Shown one piece after another: positions 39,101 to 49,262 of a stretch of 64,000 nucleotides of DNA (the stretch's first letter is position 1; each line of letters starts with the position of its first letter). The DNA lies in assembly GCA_032718475.1 (NCBI GenBank), contig JAUCBJ010004577.1, positions 28,211 through 92,210 on the forward strand, given 5' to 3'. The notes under the pieces are model-generated. The model searched no databases. It saw only the letters and a program-made list of their open reading frames with translations, and was not told the DNA's origin. The translations under genes and the position numbers were made by a program. This DNA comes from Nemertoderma westbladi (taxonomy: Eukaryota > Xenacoelomorpha > Nemertodermatida > Nemertodermatidae).

Positions 39101-42100
39101 AGTAGAAGTAGACGAAAACCAACAATACACTAGTAGAAGTAGACGAAAACCAACAATACACTAGTAGAAGTAGACGAAAACCAACAATACACTAGTAGAA
39201 GTATACGAAAACCAACAATACACTAGTAGAAGTAGACGAAAACCAACAATACACTAGTAGAAGTAGACGAAAACCAACAATACACTAGTAGAAGTAGACG
39301 AAAACCAACAATACACTAGTAGAAGTAGACGAAAACCAACAATACACTAGTAGAAGTAGACGAAAACCAACAATACACTAGTAGAAGAAGACGAAAACCA
39401 ACAATACACTAGTAGAAGTAGACGAAAACCAACAATACACTAGTAGAAGTATACGAAAACCAACAATACACTAGTAGAAGTAGACGAAAACCAACAATAC
39501 ACTAGTAGAAGTAGACGAAAACCAACAATACACTAGTAGAAGTAGACGAAAACCAACAATACACTAGTAGAAGTAGACGAAAACCAACAATACACTAGTA
39601 GAAGTAGACGAAAACCAACAATACACTAGTAGAAGTAGACGAAAACCAACAATACACTAGTAGAAGTAGACGAAAACCAACAATACACTAGTAGAAGTAG
39701 ACGAAAACCAACAATACACTAGTAGAAGTAGACGAAAACCAACAATACACTAGTAGAAGTAGACGAAAACCAACAATACACTAGTAGAAGTAGACGAAAA
39801 CCAACAATACACTAGTAGAAGTAGACGAAAACCAACAATACACTAGTAGAAGTAGACGAAAACCAACAATACACTAGTAGAAGTAGACGAAAACCAACAA
39901 TACACTAGTAGAAGTAGACGAAAACCAACAATACACTAGTAGAAGTAGACGAAAACCAACAATACACTAGTAGAAGTAGACGAAAACCAGCAATACACTA
40001 GTAGAAGTAGACGAAAACCAACAATACACTAGTAGAAGTAGACGAAAACCAACAATACACTAGTAGAAGTAGACGAAAACCAACAATACACTAGTAGAAG
40101 TAGACGAAAACCAACAATACACTAGTAGAAGTAGACGAAAACCAACAATACACTAGTAGAAGTAGACGAAAACCAACAATACACTAGTAGAAGTAGACGA
40201 AAACCAACAATACACTAGTAGAAGTAGACGAAAACCAACAATACACTAGTAGAAGTAGACGAAAACCAACAATACACTAGTAGAAGTAGACGAAAACCAA
40301 CAATACACTAGTAGAAGTAGACGAAAACCAACAATACACTAGTAGAAGTAGACGAAAACCAACAATACACTAGTAGAAGTAGACGAAAACCAACAATACA
40401 CTAGTAGAAGTAGACGAAAACCAACAATACACTAGTAGAAGTAGACGAAAACCAACAATACACTAGTAGAAGTAGACGAAAACCAGCAATACACTAGTAG
40501 AAGTAGACGAAAACCAACAATACACTAGTAGAAGTAGACGAAAACCAACAATACACTAGTAGAAGTAGACGAAAACCAACAATACACTAGTAGAAGTAGA
40601 CGAAAACCAACAATACACTAGTAGAAGTAGACGAAAACCAGCAATACACTAGTAGAAGTAGACAAAAACCAACAATACACTAGTAGAAGTAGACGAAAAG
40701 CAACAATACACTAGTATAAGTAGACGAAAACCAACAATACACTAGTATAAGTAAACGAAAATCAGCAATACACTAGTAGAAGTAGACGAAAACCAACAAT
40801 ACACTAGTAGAAGTATACGAAAACCAACAATACACTAGTAGAAGTAGACGAAAACCAGCAATACACTAGTAGAAGTAGACAAAAACCAACAATACACTAG
40901 TAGAAGTAGACGAAAACCAACAATACACTAGTAGAAGAAGACGAAAACCAACAATACACGAGTAGAAGTAGACGAAAACCAACAATACACTAGTCGAAGT
41001 AGACGAAAACCAACAATACACTAGTAGAAGTAGACGAAAACCAACAATACACTAGTAGAAATAAACGAAAACCAACAATACACTAGTAGAAGTAGACGAA
41101 AACCAACAATACACTAGTAGAAGTAGACGAAAAGCAACAATACACTAGTAGAAGTTGACGAAAACCAACAATACACCAGTAGAAGTAAACGAAAATCAGC
41201 AATACACTAGTAGAAGTAGACAAAAACCAACAATACACTAGTAGAAGTAGACAAAAACCAACAATACACTAGTAGAAATAAACGAAAACCAACAATACAC
41301 TAGTAGAAGTAGACGAAAACCAACAATACACTAGTAGAAGCAGACGAAAACCAACAATACACTAGTAGAAGAAGACGAAAACCAACAATACACGAGTAGA
41401 AGTAGACGAAAACCAACAATACACTAGTCGAAGTAGACGAAAACCAACAATACACTAGTAGAAGTAGACGAAAACCAACAATACACTAGTAGAAGAAGAC
41501 GAAAACCAACAATACACTAGTAGAAGTAGACGAAAACCAACAATACACTAGTAGAAGTAGACGGAAACCAACAATACACTAGTAGAAGAAGACGAAAACC
41601 AACAATACACTAGTAGAAGTAGACGAAAACCAACAATACACTAGTAGAAGTAGACGGAAACCAACAATACACTAGTAGAAGAAGACGAAAACCAACAATA
41701 CACTAGTAAAAGTAGACGAAAACCAACAATACACTAGTAGAAGTAGACGGAAACCAACAATACACTAGTAGAAGAAGACGAAAACCAACAATACACTAGT
41801 AAAAGTAGACGAAAACCAACAATACACTAGTAGAAGTAGACGGAAACCAACAATACACTAGTAGAAGTAGACGAAAATCAACAATACACTAGTAGAAGAA
41901 GACGAAAACCAACAATACACGAGTAGAAGTAGACGAAAACCAACAATACACTAGTCGAAGTAGACGAAAACCAACAATACACTAGTAGAAGTAGACGAAA
42001 ACCAACAATACACTAGTAGAAGAAGACGAAAACCAACAATACACTAGTAAAAGTAGACGAAAACCAACAATACACTAGTAGAAGTAGACGAAAACCAACA

Positions 42101-43593
42101 ATACACTAGTAGAAGAAGACGAAAACCAACAATACACTAGTAAAAGTAGACGAAAACCAACAATACACTAGTAGAAGTAGACGGAAACCAACAATACACT
42201 AGTAGAAGTAGACGAAAATCAGCAATACACTAGTAGAAGAAGACGAAAACCAACAATACACGAGTAGAAGTAGACGAAAACCAACAATACACTAGTAGAA
42301 GTAGACGAAAACCAGCAATACACTAGTCGAAGTAGACGAAAACCAACAATACACTAGTAGAAGTAGACGAAAACCAACAATACACTAGTAGAAATAAACG
42401 AAAACCAACAATACACTAGTAGAAGTAGACGAAAACCAACAATACACTAGTAGAAGTAGACGAAAAGCAACAATACACTAGTAGAAGTTGACGAAAACCA
42501 ACAATACACCAGTAGAAGTAAACGAAAATCAGCAATACACTAGTAGAAGTAGACGAAAACCAACAATACACTAGTAGAAGTAGACGAAAACCAACAATAC
42601 ACTAGTAGAAGTAGACGAAAACCAACAATACACTAGTAGAAGTAGACGAAAACCAACAATCACTAGTAGAAGTAGACGAAAACCAACAATACACTAGTAG
42701 AAATAAACGAAAACCAACAATACACTAGTAGAAGTAGACGAAAACCAACAATACACTAGTAGAAGTAGACGAAAACCAACAATACACTAGTAGAAATAAA
42801 CGAAAACCAACAATACACTAGTAGAAGTAGACGAAAACCAACAATACACTAGTAGAAGTAGACGAAAAGCAACAATACACTAGTAGAAGTTGACGAAAAC
42901 CAACAATACACCAGTAGAAGTAAACGAAAATCAGCAATACACTAGTAGAAGTAGACGAAAACCAACAATACACTAGTAGAAGTAGACGAAAACCAACAAT
43001 ACACTAGTAGAAGTAGACGAAAACCAACAATACACTAGAAGAAGTAGACGAAAACCAACAATACACGAGTAGAAGAAGACGAAAACCAACAATACACTAG
43101 AAGTAGACGAAAACCAACAATACACTAGTAGAAGTATACGAAAACCAACAATACACGAGTAGAAGTAGACGAAAACCAACAATACACTAGTAGAAGAAGA
43201 CGAAAACCAACAATACACTAGAAGTAGACGAAAACCAACAATACACTAGTAGAAGTAGACGAAAACCAACAATACACTAGTAGAAGTAGACGAAAACCAA
43301 CAATACACTAGTAGAAGTAGACGAAAACCAACAATACACTAGTAGAAGTAGACGAAAACCAACAATACACTAGTAGAAGAAGACGAAAACCAACAATACA
43401 CTAGAAGTAGACGAAAACCAACAATACACTAGTAGAAGTATACGAAAACCAACAATACACGAGTAGAAGTAGACGAAAACCAACAATACACTTGTAGAAG
43501 TAGACGAAAAGCAACAATACACTAGTAGAAGTAGACGAAAACCAACAATACACTAGTAGAAGTAAACGAAAACCAGCAATACACTAGTAGAAG
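21151..43593. repeat. Array C: 31-bp satellite, about 724 copies
   Basis: The unit is TAGTAGAAGTAGACG followed by AAAACCAACAATACAC (31 bases). Most copies hold an ACTAGT site. Recurring variants are TAGTAGAAGAAGACG, TAGAAGAAGTAGATA, AATATAC, GTATACG, GTAAAAG and AAAGCAAC; they are mixed in changing orders over 21.2-36.4 kb. Between about 37.5 and 39.07 kb some 50 consecutive copies show no substitution that I could see. Divergent units return near 40.6-43.6 kb, including a few 28-base units lacking GTA. The array lies in the large intron of the FAM193-like gene. Confidence 0.98.
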
Positions 43594-44243
43594 CAAAGGA
43601 TTGTATGCTTGAGCATGTGGACGACTTCTGTTACCTGGGATCATGGATCCGGAAGTCAGGTGAGAACTTTCGAATACGTAAGGGAAAGGCATGGGCAGCC
43701 TTGAATAGGCTTTCCAGGATTTGGAAGTCACCGAGAATTAATCGGAAACTTAAGGTCCGATTATTTAAAGCAGCAGTAGTTCCAGTACTCCTCTATGGGA
43801 GTCCATGCTGGGCTCTAACTGCTGAGGACACCATATCTCTGGATGGCACATTCACAAGAATGCTACGCCGGGTTCATTGTGTCAAGTACAATGCACACAT
43901 CTCCAACCAGACACTATATAACATTGGAGGTGTCTCATTGGTTCCCCCAAGCTTGACACTACAACAAAGTCGCCTCCGCTTTGCAGGACATTGCTTTCGC
44001 CGTGAGGACCAGCCAGTGAATAATCTTGTGCTTTGGCAGCCTCATGGAGTGAATACGCATGGTGGACAGCCCATGACTTTCTTGAGACGCATCTTAAAGG
44101 ACACTGGCCTTGAAGATGCGGATGATCTAGCAAATGTCATGGATGATAGGGAGTTGTGGCGGCGCAATTTTGTCGAAAAGCAGGCACAGCATTCTTAAAA
44201 ATGCAGCTGCAATGCAGCATGCCGATCCTAGTAGTAGTAGTAG
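43594..44243 (+). mobile_element. LINE 3' end with (TAG)n tail
   Basis: This is the C-terminal coding part and short 3' UTR of a non-LTR element, ending GCATGCCGATCC plus (TAG)4-5 at 44218-44243. It starts directly at the last array C unit, with no 5' target duplication. Its right edge falls inside a minus-strand LINE RT (the segment at 44244-44745), so this copy inserted into, or was joined to, another LINE. Confidence 0.8.
43605..44198 (+). CDS. LINE ORF2 C-terminal fragment (RT thumb and C-terminal region)
   Basis: There are 197 open codons, and the frame is also open a few codons upstream (AKDC). The order VDDFCYLGSWI, then KAWAALNRLSRIWKS, then LLYGSPCWALT, then RLRFAGHCFRR, and finally ELWRRNFVEKQAQHS matches the region after the RT palm in LINEs of the CR1/RTE-like type. 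The catalytic RT motifs lie upstream and are absent, because array C occupies that position. The fragment is intact to its stop, so it decayed little after insertion. Confidence 0.85.
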   Translation: MLEHVDDFCYLGSWIRKSGENFRIRKGKAWAALNRLSRIWKSPRINRKLKVRLFKAAVVPVLLYGSPCWALTAEDTISLDGTFTRMLRRVHCVKYNAHISNQTLYNIGGVSLVPPSLTLQQSRLRFAGHCFRREDQPVNNLVLWQPHGVNTHGGQPMTFLRRILKDTGLEDADDLANVMDDRELWRRNFVEKQAQHS

Positions 44244-44745
44244 CGCAAGTATCTGAGCTATTGTTGATCTATTTGGTCGAAATCCGTTTTAGCTCTTACG
44301 CAGTAGTTTCTCTATGTGAGGCCTAATCCTATATAGAATCATTTTATTGTATATTTTAGCAGCTACCACAAGCAGACAGATTCCACAATAGTTTGTTGGT
44401 ATACCGATGTCTCCTTTCTTGGGGAGAGGCTTTAGTTGACCTTTAGTCCAAATTGGTGGTGTCTTTTCCCCTTTTAACATCCCGTTGCAAACATTCAATA
44501 ATGGTCTGTTTAGCACTCCAATTTTCCATACCTCCGCTGGGATTTCATCTAATCCACTCGCTTTATTATTGGACATGCTTTTAATGCTTCTTTGGAGTTC
44601 GGCAGGTGTGAAGTCCCCTGTTTCTATGAGGTAGTGTCTTGTCATATAATTTCCTTGTATGGCTGACCTCGATGTGCTGCTTATATGATATAAGTATTCG
44701 GAGATCTGCTGACGACCTCCGAATAAGAAAGGGTAAGCCGTGGTC
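44244..44745 (-). pseudogene. LINE reverse-transcriptase N-terminal fragment
   Basis: On the minus strand, AELQRSIKSMSNNKASGLDE, EIPAEVWK, PLPKKGD, NYCGICLL and AAKIYNKMILYRI are RT motifs 0 to 2a of a LINE. LLRKS is followed by an in-frame TAA where a Gln codon is expected before NGFRPNRSTIAQILA. The reading then stops at the (TAG)n tail of the plus-strand LINE at 44243. The N-terminal side changes to plus-strand LINE sequence near 44745. It is a fragment caught between two opposite-strand insertions. Confidence 0.8.
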
Positions 44746-45045
44746 TGGTTACTCTGGTTAACACCTGGAATCAGTCCTTCTCTGAAGGTAAAGATATTGC
44801 GGGCAGCAGTAGAGCCTGTGCTGCTATATGGTAGTCCCTGTTGGGATCTTACAGCAGAAGGCACGAGATCCCTTGACGGTACATACTACATACTCCACGA
44901 CGCTGCACATGTCATTCTGGTTCATGACATCATATACATTGCAAAGTTACAAAACGAGGCATTGTACAAACTCGGTAGTGACTGAGAATTGCCAAAGCCC
45001 AACACCACCCTTCAGACAATACAAATTGAGACTTTCCAGCCACTG
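44746..45045 (+). pseudogene. LINE C-terminal fragment, second plus-strand copy
   Basis: SLKVKILRAAVEPVLLYGSP is followed by CWDLTAEGTRSLDGTY, which parallels KLKVRLFKAAVVPVLLYGSP at 43749-43808. The frame shifts near 44990 and resumes as QYKLRLSSHC, which parallels RLRFAGHC. It is interrupted at 45045 by a TAG-rich run. The sequence is more diverged than the 43.6-kb copy. Confidence 0.7.
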
Positions 45046-45077
45046 TAGTAGTAGTAGTAGCAGTAGTAGTAGTACCA
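45044..45077 (+). repeat. TAG/CAG microsatellite, LINE-tail type
   Basis: (TAG)n interrupted by CAG. The same trinucleotide ends the LINE copies at 44243 and 45596, so it is probably a LINE tail or was seeded by one. Confidence 0.7.
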
Positions 45078-45250
45078 GTACTCTGTCTAGTCCACAATGG
45101 GCTCTAACGGCTGAGGATACTAAATATCTGGATGGCACTTATTACAAGAATGCTACGCCGGGTTCACTGTGTCAAGTACAATGCACACATCTCCATTCAG
45201 ACACTATATAACATTGGAGGTGTCTCATTAGTCTCCCCTAGGTTGACATG
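45074..45250 (+). pseudogene. LINE C-terminal fragment, third plus-strand copy
   Basis: The sequence from CCAGTACTCT onward aligns with 43783-43960 of the first copy: GGGCTCTAAC, TGCTACGCCGGGTTCA, GTCAAGTACAATGCACAC and ACATTGGAGGTGTCTCATT are shared. It ends near 45250 in unrelated sequence. About 180 bases survive, with frame-breaking differences. Confidence 0.75.
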
Positions 45251-45595
45251 TAAATTCCTCCCTCACCAGGGGAGAGAATCGACGCAAATGACAGCTGTTT
45301 ACTCCCAAAAATAAAACTGTAACCTGTTCTATTGGCTTTCATTTATTGTTTTGGTTAGAATAACGTGTCACTGTAACATGCTAATTCCCATTTCTTAAGG
45401 GGAATCTGATATTTGATAAGAGTGCCATAGGAGCATTGCATAAATAGAACAAGTAGGCAAGCTAACGAAGTAGTAGAGCATACAAGTACTCCGATTACAG
45501 CGTTATCGGGATAGACGAGTCAGTCTCGTGCTGCGCGAAGGCCCCACGAAAATGTTTCACTAACTACTACTGTATATTATAACCATTAGAAGTGA
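45251..45595. other. Intergenic or intron sequence, no gene seen
   Basis: This is unique-looking sequence between LINE fragments. A stretch at 45440-45540 is richer in GC and could be an old SINE, but no A/B box pair is evident. Confidence 0.4.
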
Positions 45596-46826
45596 ATACT
45601 ACTACTACTAGGTCGAGCGAACTCGGACAGTGGAAATGAGATCCTTCCAGGCTGCCCGATTCTCCATAGTTGTCGCAATTTCGTTTCTCCCAAGTTCAGT
45701 ATCCCTTTCAAGTTGATCTATATATGTTATAGCCGGTCGTCCACGACTACGCTTTCCATGAGTTGGTTGCCAGAAAACTAGATCTGGTATGACCTCGTCT
45801 TTACTTCTCCAGCAGTGCCCACTGAATTTTAATCTGCGTTCACGGAGGGTGGTTGATCACAGGTGGTATTGTACCATAAAGCTCGGCATTTGTCATGTGT
45901 TGTCTCCAGCTGAAGTTTAGGGATGCCCTTAGTATTAGTAGTCTTGTGTAGCAACCATCAATTCGTTGTTCAAGTGATTTAGTCAGTGTTCAGGTCTCAC
46001 CCCCGTATAAAAATACACTTTCCACTGTGGCTCGAAAGAACTTAGTCTTCAGATGCCTGGAGAGATCTGATTTCCAGATGGTATCCATTTTTGATAGAGC
46101 TACCCAAGCCTTTGCTTTCCTAACTTCTATGTCCTTTTTGCTACTCTCTATCCAAGATCCTAGGTACTGGAAGTCGTCAACCTTCCTTAGTTGATTATTA
46201 TTATCAATTGTTGTCAAGTTTACATTAACATTAAAAGTCATGAATTCTGTCTTGGTAGCATTTATATGCAATCCAACCTCCTTAGCAGCCCTCTCCACTG
46301 TATTTAGTAGAAGCTGTGCATCTGCTAGCGTATTACTACTACTAGGATCGGCATGCTGCTAGCGTATTAGAGAGCAGGGCGATGTCATCCGAAAAGTCGG
46401 TGTATGTGACTGTAGTTGCCGGATATCTACTACTTCTGCTTTCGTGTAGTGTGAATCCCACAGATCCTCACCTTTTTTGGCCGTCTTCATTGCGTAATCC
46501 AGTACAATTACAAATAGTAAGGGCGCCAATGTGTCACCCTGCAGTACGCCAGTCAGGATTGATTGAGAAAACTCAGTTTCACCATCTGGTGAGAGTACCT
46601 GAGCTTCTGTGCCACAATAAAACAATCCAATGCCAGCCACAATTATTTCTGGTATTCCATAAGCTTTTAGAATTTCAAGCATTTTACCTCTATGGATGGA
46701 GTCGAATGCCTTCTTGAAGTCCACAAAAGTCATGACTGCGGGGAGATTCTTTGATTTAATTCCCTCAATCAGTCTCCATACTTTTATCCTTATTGGATAA
46801 ATAACTGCTACAAAAGAGATACCCAA
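45596..46826 (-). mobile_element. LINE, RT core to 3' end, 5'-truncated
   Basis: On the minus strand the motifs run in order. AVMTFVDFKKAFDSIHR (46740-46680) is RT motif A. GVLQGDTLAPLLFVIVLDY is motif B. YTDFSDDIALLSNTLA (about 46410-46365) is motif C with its DD intact. Next come GLHINATKTEFMTFN, VDDFQYLGSWIESS, AKAWVALSKMDTIWKS and FRATVESVFLYGGET (46298-45990). GHCWRSKDEV, GKRSRGRPAITYIDQLERDT and VRARST follow with frame breaks. The copy ends in a (TAG)4-type tail at 45612-45596. It is dead: it has several frameshifts plus a 34-bp insertion at 46322-46369. The 5' end of homology is near 46830. Confidence 0.85.
46322..46369 (-). mobile_element. 20-bp LINE-tail micro-insertion with 14-bp target duplication
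   Basis: CTGCTAGCGTATTA occurs at 46322-46335 and again at 46356-46369. The 20 bases between them read, on the minus strand, CATGCCGATCCTAGTAGTAG. This is identical to the 3' end of the LINE at 44218-44237. It interrupts the host LINE frame just after its catalytic DD motif. Confidence 0.8.
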
Positions 46827-47433
46827 ACCTAAAAGTGCAAACTGGAGGTCTGGGTGTATAATATGGGGTGCGGAAAATGTTAATTGAAAAATATGTCATA
46901 TAAATGATAATAACAGGTCCTACAAATTGTTTTAAAAATATGTAATAAGGTATGAAAGGGTGTATAAATGACTTCACCAGCTCTCATTGCTCTAATATGT
47001 AATGTAAAAGCTTCTGCCCAAGGTTGATAATATAATAGATAAATCTAACCAAAACAACAGGAAACTATAGTTGGATGCGGGACTCAAGTGGATGAATGAC
47101 GCAAATAAACAACGAGTTTGCATGTAACTAAGAAATGGGCTTAAAATATAAGGAACAAGGCGTGAAGTTGCATGTACGCCATGTATTAGTTAGTCGAGGA
47201 ACTAACATATTATTTGCCTCACAAAATAAAACATAATATAAACCAAATTTCAGCAACAGAAAAGGCGTTGCGTTAGGTAGCCCATGTTATTGTTAGGTAC
47301 TAGTACGCCATGTCGACACCCCTGACCAATTTTTGTACTATGTATTTTATTGGTATAGGTTTTGAAGTGGAAATACTAGCTTGTACTGATCTTAGTTAAA
47401 TGAAGGCCCTCGTAATAAAAGGCCTGCTCACTT
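46827..47433. other. AT-rich sequence, no gene seen
   Basis: No coding, RNA or repeat structure is recognised between the LINE and array D. Confidence 0.5.
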
Positions 47434-48225
47434 CACTACATTACTGTATGTACTGTACGTACATTACTACATTACTGCATGTACTGTACGTACATTACTA
47501 CATTACTGTATGTACTGTACGTACATTACTACATTACTGTATGTACTGTACGTACATTACCACATTACTGTATGTACTGTACGTACATTACTGTATGTAC
47601 TGTACGTACATTACTACATTACTGTATGTACTGTACGTACATTACTACCATTATATTACTGCTCACTACATTACTGTATGTACTGTACGTACATTACTAT
47701 ATTACTGTATGTACTGTACGTACATTACTGTATGTACTGTACGTACATTACTACATTACTGTATGTACTGTACGTACATTACTACATTACTGTATGTACT
47801 GTACGTACATTACTACATTACTGTATGTACTGTACGTACATTACTACATTACTGTATGTACTGTACGTACATTACTGTATGTACTGTACGTACATTACTA
47901 CATTACTGTATGTACTGTACGTACATTACTACATTACTGTATGTACTGTACGTACATTACTACATTACTGTATGTACTGTACGTACATTACTACATTACT
48001 GTATGTACGTACATTACTACATTACTGTATGTACTGTACGTACATTACTACCATTATATTACTACTCACTACATTACTGTATGTACGTACATTACTACAT
48101 TACTGTATGTACTGTACGTACATTACTACATTACTGTATGTACGTACATTACTACATTACTGTATGTACTGTACGTACATTACTACATTATAATACTGAT
48201 CACTACAATACTGTATGTACTGTAC
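47434..48225. repeat. Array D, left part: 31-bp minisatellite
   Basis: The unit is TGTACTGTACGTACATTAC followed by TACATTACTGTA (31 bases). Shorter units lack the TACATTAC step or the TACTG step. A variant with CCATTATATTACT recurs at about 47647 and 48051, a spacing near 13 units. Each full unit contains the palindrome TGTACGTACA. Long open frames through it come only from the repeat lacking stop codons. The sequence is unrelated to array C, although both have 31-base periods. Confidence 0.95.
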
Positions 48226-48275
48226 TGGTATAGTATCAACTAACTCATATAACATATAATGTACATGTACTGTAC
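48226..48275 (+). repeat. Extra 50-bp partial LTR start next to the left LTR
   Basis: The first 39 bases of the LTR (TGGTATAGTATCAACTAACT and onward, to AATGTAC) are followed by 11 bases ATGTACTGTAC that resemble array D. The full LTR then begins at 48276. Confidence 0.85.
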
Positions 48276-48576
48276 TGGTATAGTATCAACTAACTCATAT
48301 AACATATAATGTACTTGTACAATGTAGGCACTATTAATTACATAATAACCGCAATAATCCCCACCCCACATTAGTCCCACTATCACTGGGATATTGCCAA
48401 CTCTTCCTAATGATTCGTTTCATATGGACCATCAGGTCAAACAGTAATTATTATATTATGAGTTATCTGGTGGTGGTGTCACGTTTAACATCGTATAATA
48501 TATTTGTCATTTGTTGAGATAAAAATAATGTTTAAGATTAAAACAATAAACTACGTATTATAACCAAACTATACTA
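48276..48576 (+). repeat. Left LTR
   Basis: It starts TGGTATAG and ends CTATACTA, imperfect inverted termini of the TG...TA kind. A TATA-like TATAATATATTT lies at 48494-48505 and an AATAAA lies at 48545-48550, so promoter and polyadenylation signals are plausible. Compared with the right LTR it differs at about four sites (near 48329, 48357 and 48379). Confidence 0.9.
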
Positions 48577-48594
48577 TGGCGCAGTGTGTAGTAA
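48577..48594 (+). promoter_or_regulatory. Primer-binding-site-like sequence
   Basis: TGGCGCAGTGTGTAGTAA directly follows the left LTR. TGG at this place pairs with the CCA end of a tRNA primer. The tRNA was not identified. Confidence 0.55.
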
Positions 48595-48671
48595 CTAAAT
48601 TTAGAATTTAGAAACTATTGCTATTAGATTATTCAGTGTTTTAAATTATATTAATATTAAAAATATTAAAT

Positions 48672-49262
48672 ATGGCCACGTACGACGTTGACGCCACAAT
48701 CAAAAGATTGAAGGCCAGTAGAAGAGGTTTTAAAGCCAATTGCACACGTTCGGAAAACGTGCTCAAATCAGAAATCAATGAATTCGAGATTCTTGACTCA
48801 GATAACCGCGGCTATGTTGAGCTAGAAGCACTGGAGACTGCACTAAATATGTTTCTGAGCGCTAACGAGAAATATGTATCGTGTCACAATGAAATATCGG
48901 AGCTCGAGGACTCTGAAGATGTAGCCACCGAGCAGGCAGTTACTAATGCTCAGAGATCAGCCATCTATTACGCCAAAAATATTGCAAAAAAGCGGGAAGC
49001 AATACAGGGCCATAGAATGTGCATAGAGACATCCAACATCTCTGCAGCAACACACGATAAGGCAAAGCCACGTCGCATGGAGACACCATCATTAAGATCA
49101 CCTATAGACCTCAAGCTAGCTGATTTTGATGATTGGCACCAACGTTGGAAGGATTTCGCAGCAGCTACAAGGCTAAATGATTCAGATCTTGATGCACGAA
49201 GGGGAGCACTGCGATCTACGCTGATCCCGAATGGACCAAGCTATGGACCGAGAGCATCATAG
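48672..49262 (+). pseudogene. Gypsy gag, N-terminal part
   Basis: The ATG at 48672 opens a frame of 196 codons (MATYDVDATIKRL and onward) with helical, charged sequence. DLKLADFDDWHQRWKDFAAA matches the start of a retrotransposon capsid region. Real coding in this frame stops making sense near 49220. There the capsid-like sequence (DPEWTKLW, then VYLRGERHELL) continues in another frame, so one frameshift lies at about 49205-49223. Capsid proteins of these elements form the particle that carries the RNA. Confidence 0.8.

Noticed and set aside
21151-43593. CRISPR-like array (31-bp direct repeats)
   Set aside because: The units are head-to-tail with no spacers, and the context is eukaryotic.
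44740-45314. Host genes suggested by ORFs at 44740-45314 in both strands
   Set aside because: They are mutually antisense readings of LINE fragments; the sense follows RT-downstream motifs in only one strand each.
47400-48243. Three long overlapping plus-strand ORFs (up to 277 codons) in array D, and similar ones at 53825-54359
   Set aside because: All three frames are open at once and encode permutations of the same Tyr/Thr/Leu-rich peptide. This is a property of the 31-bp unit, not of coding selection.
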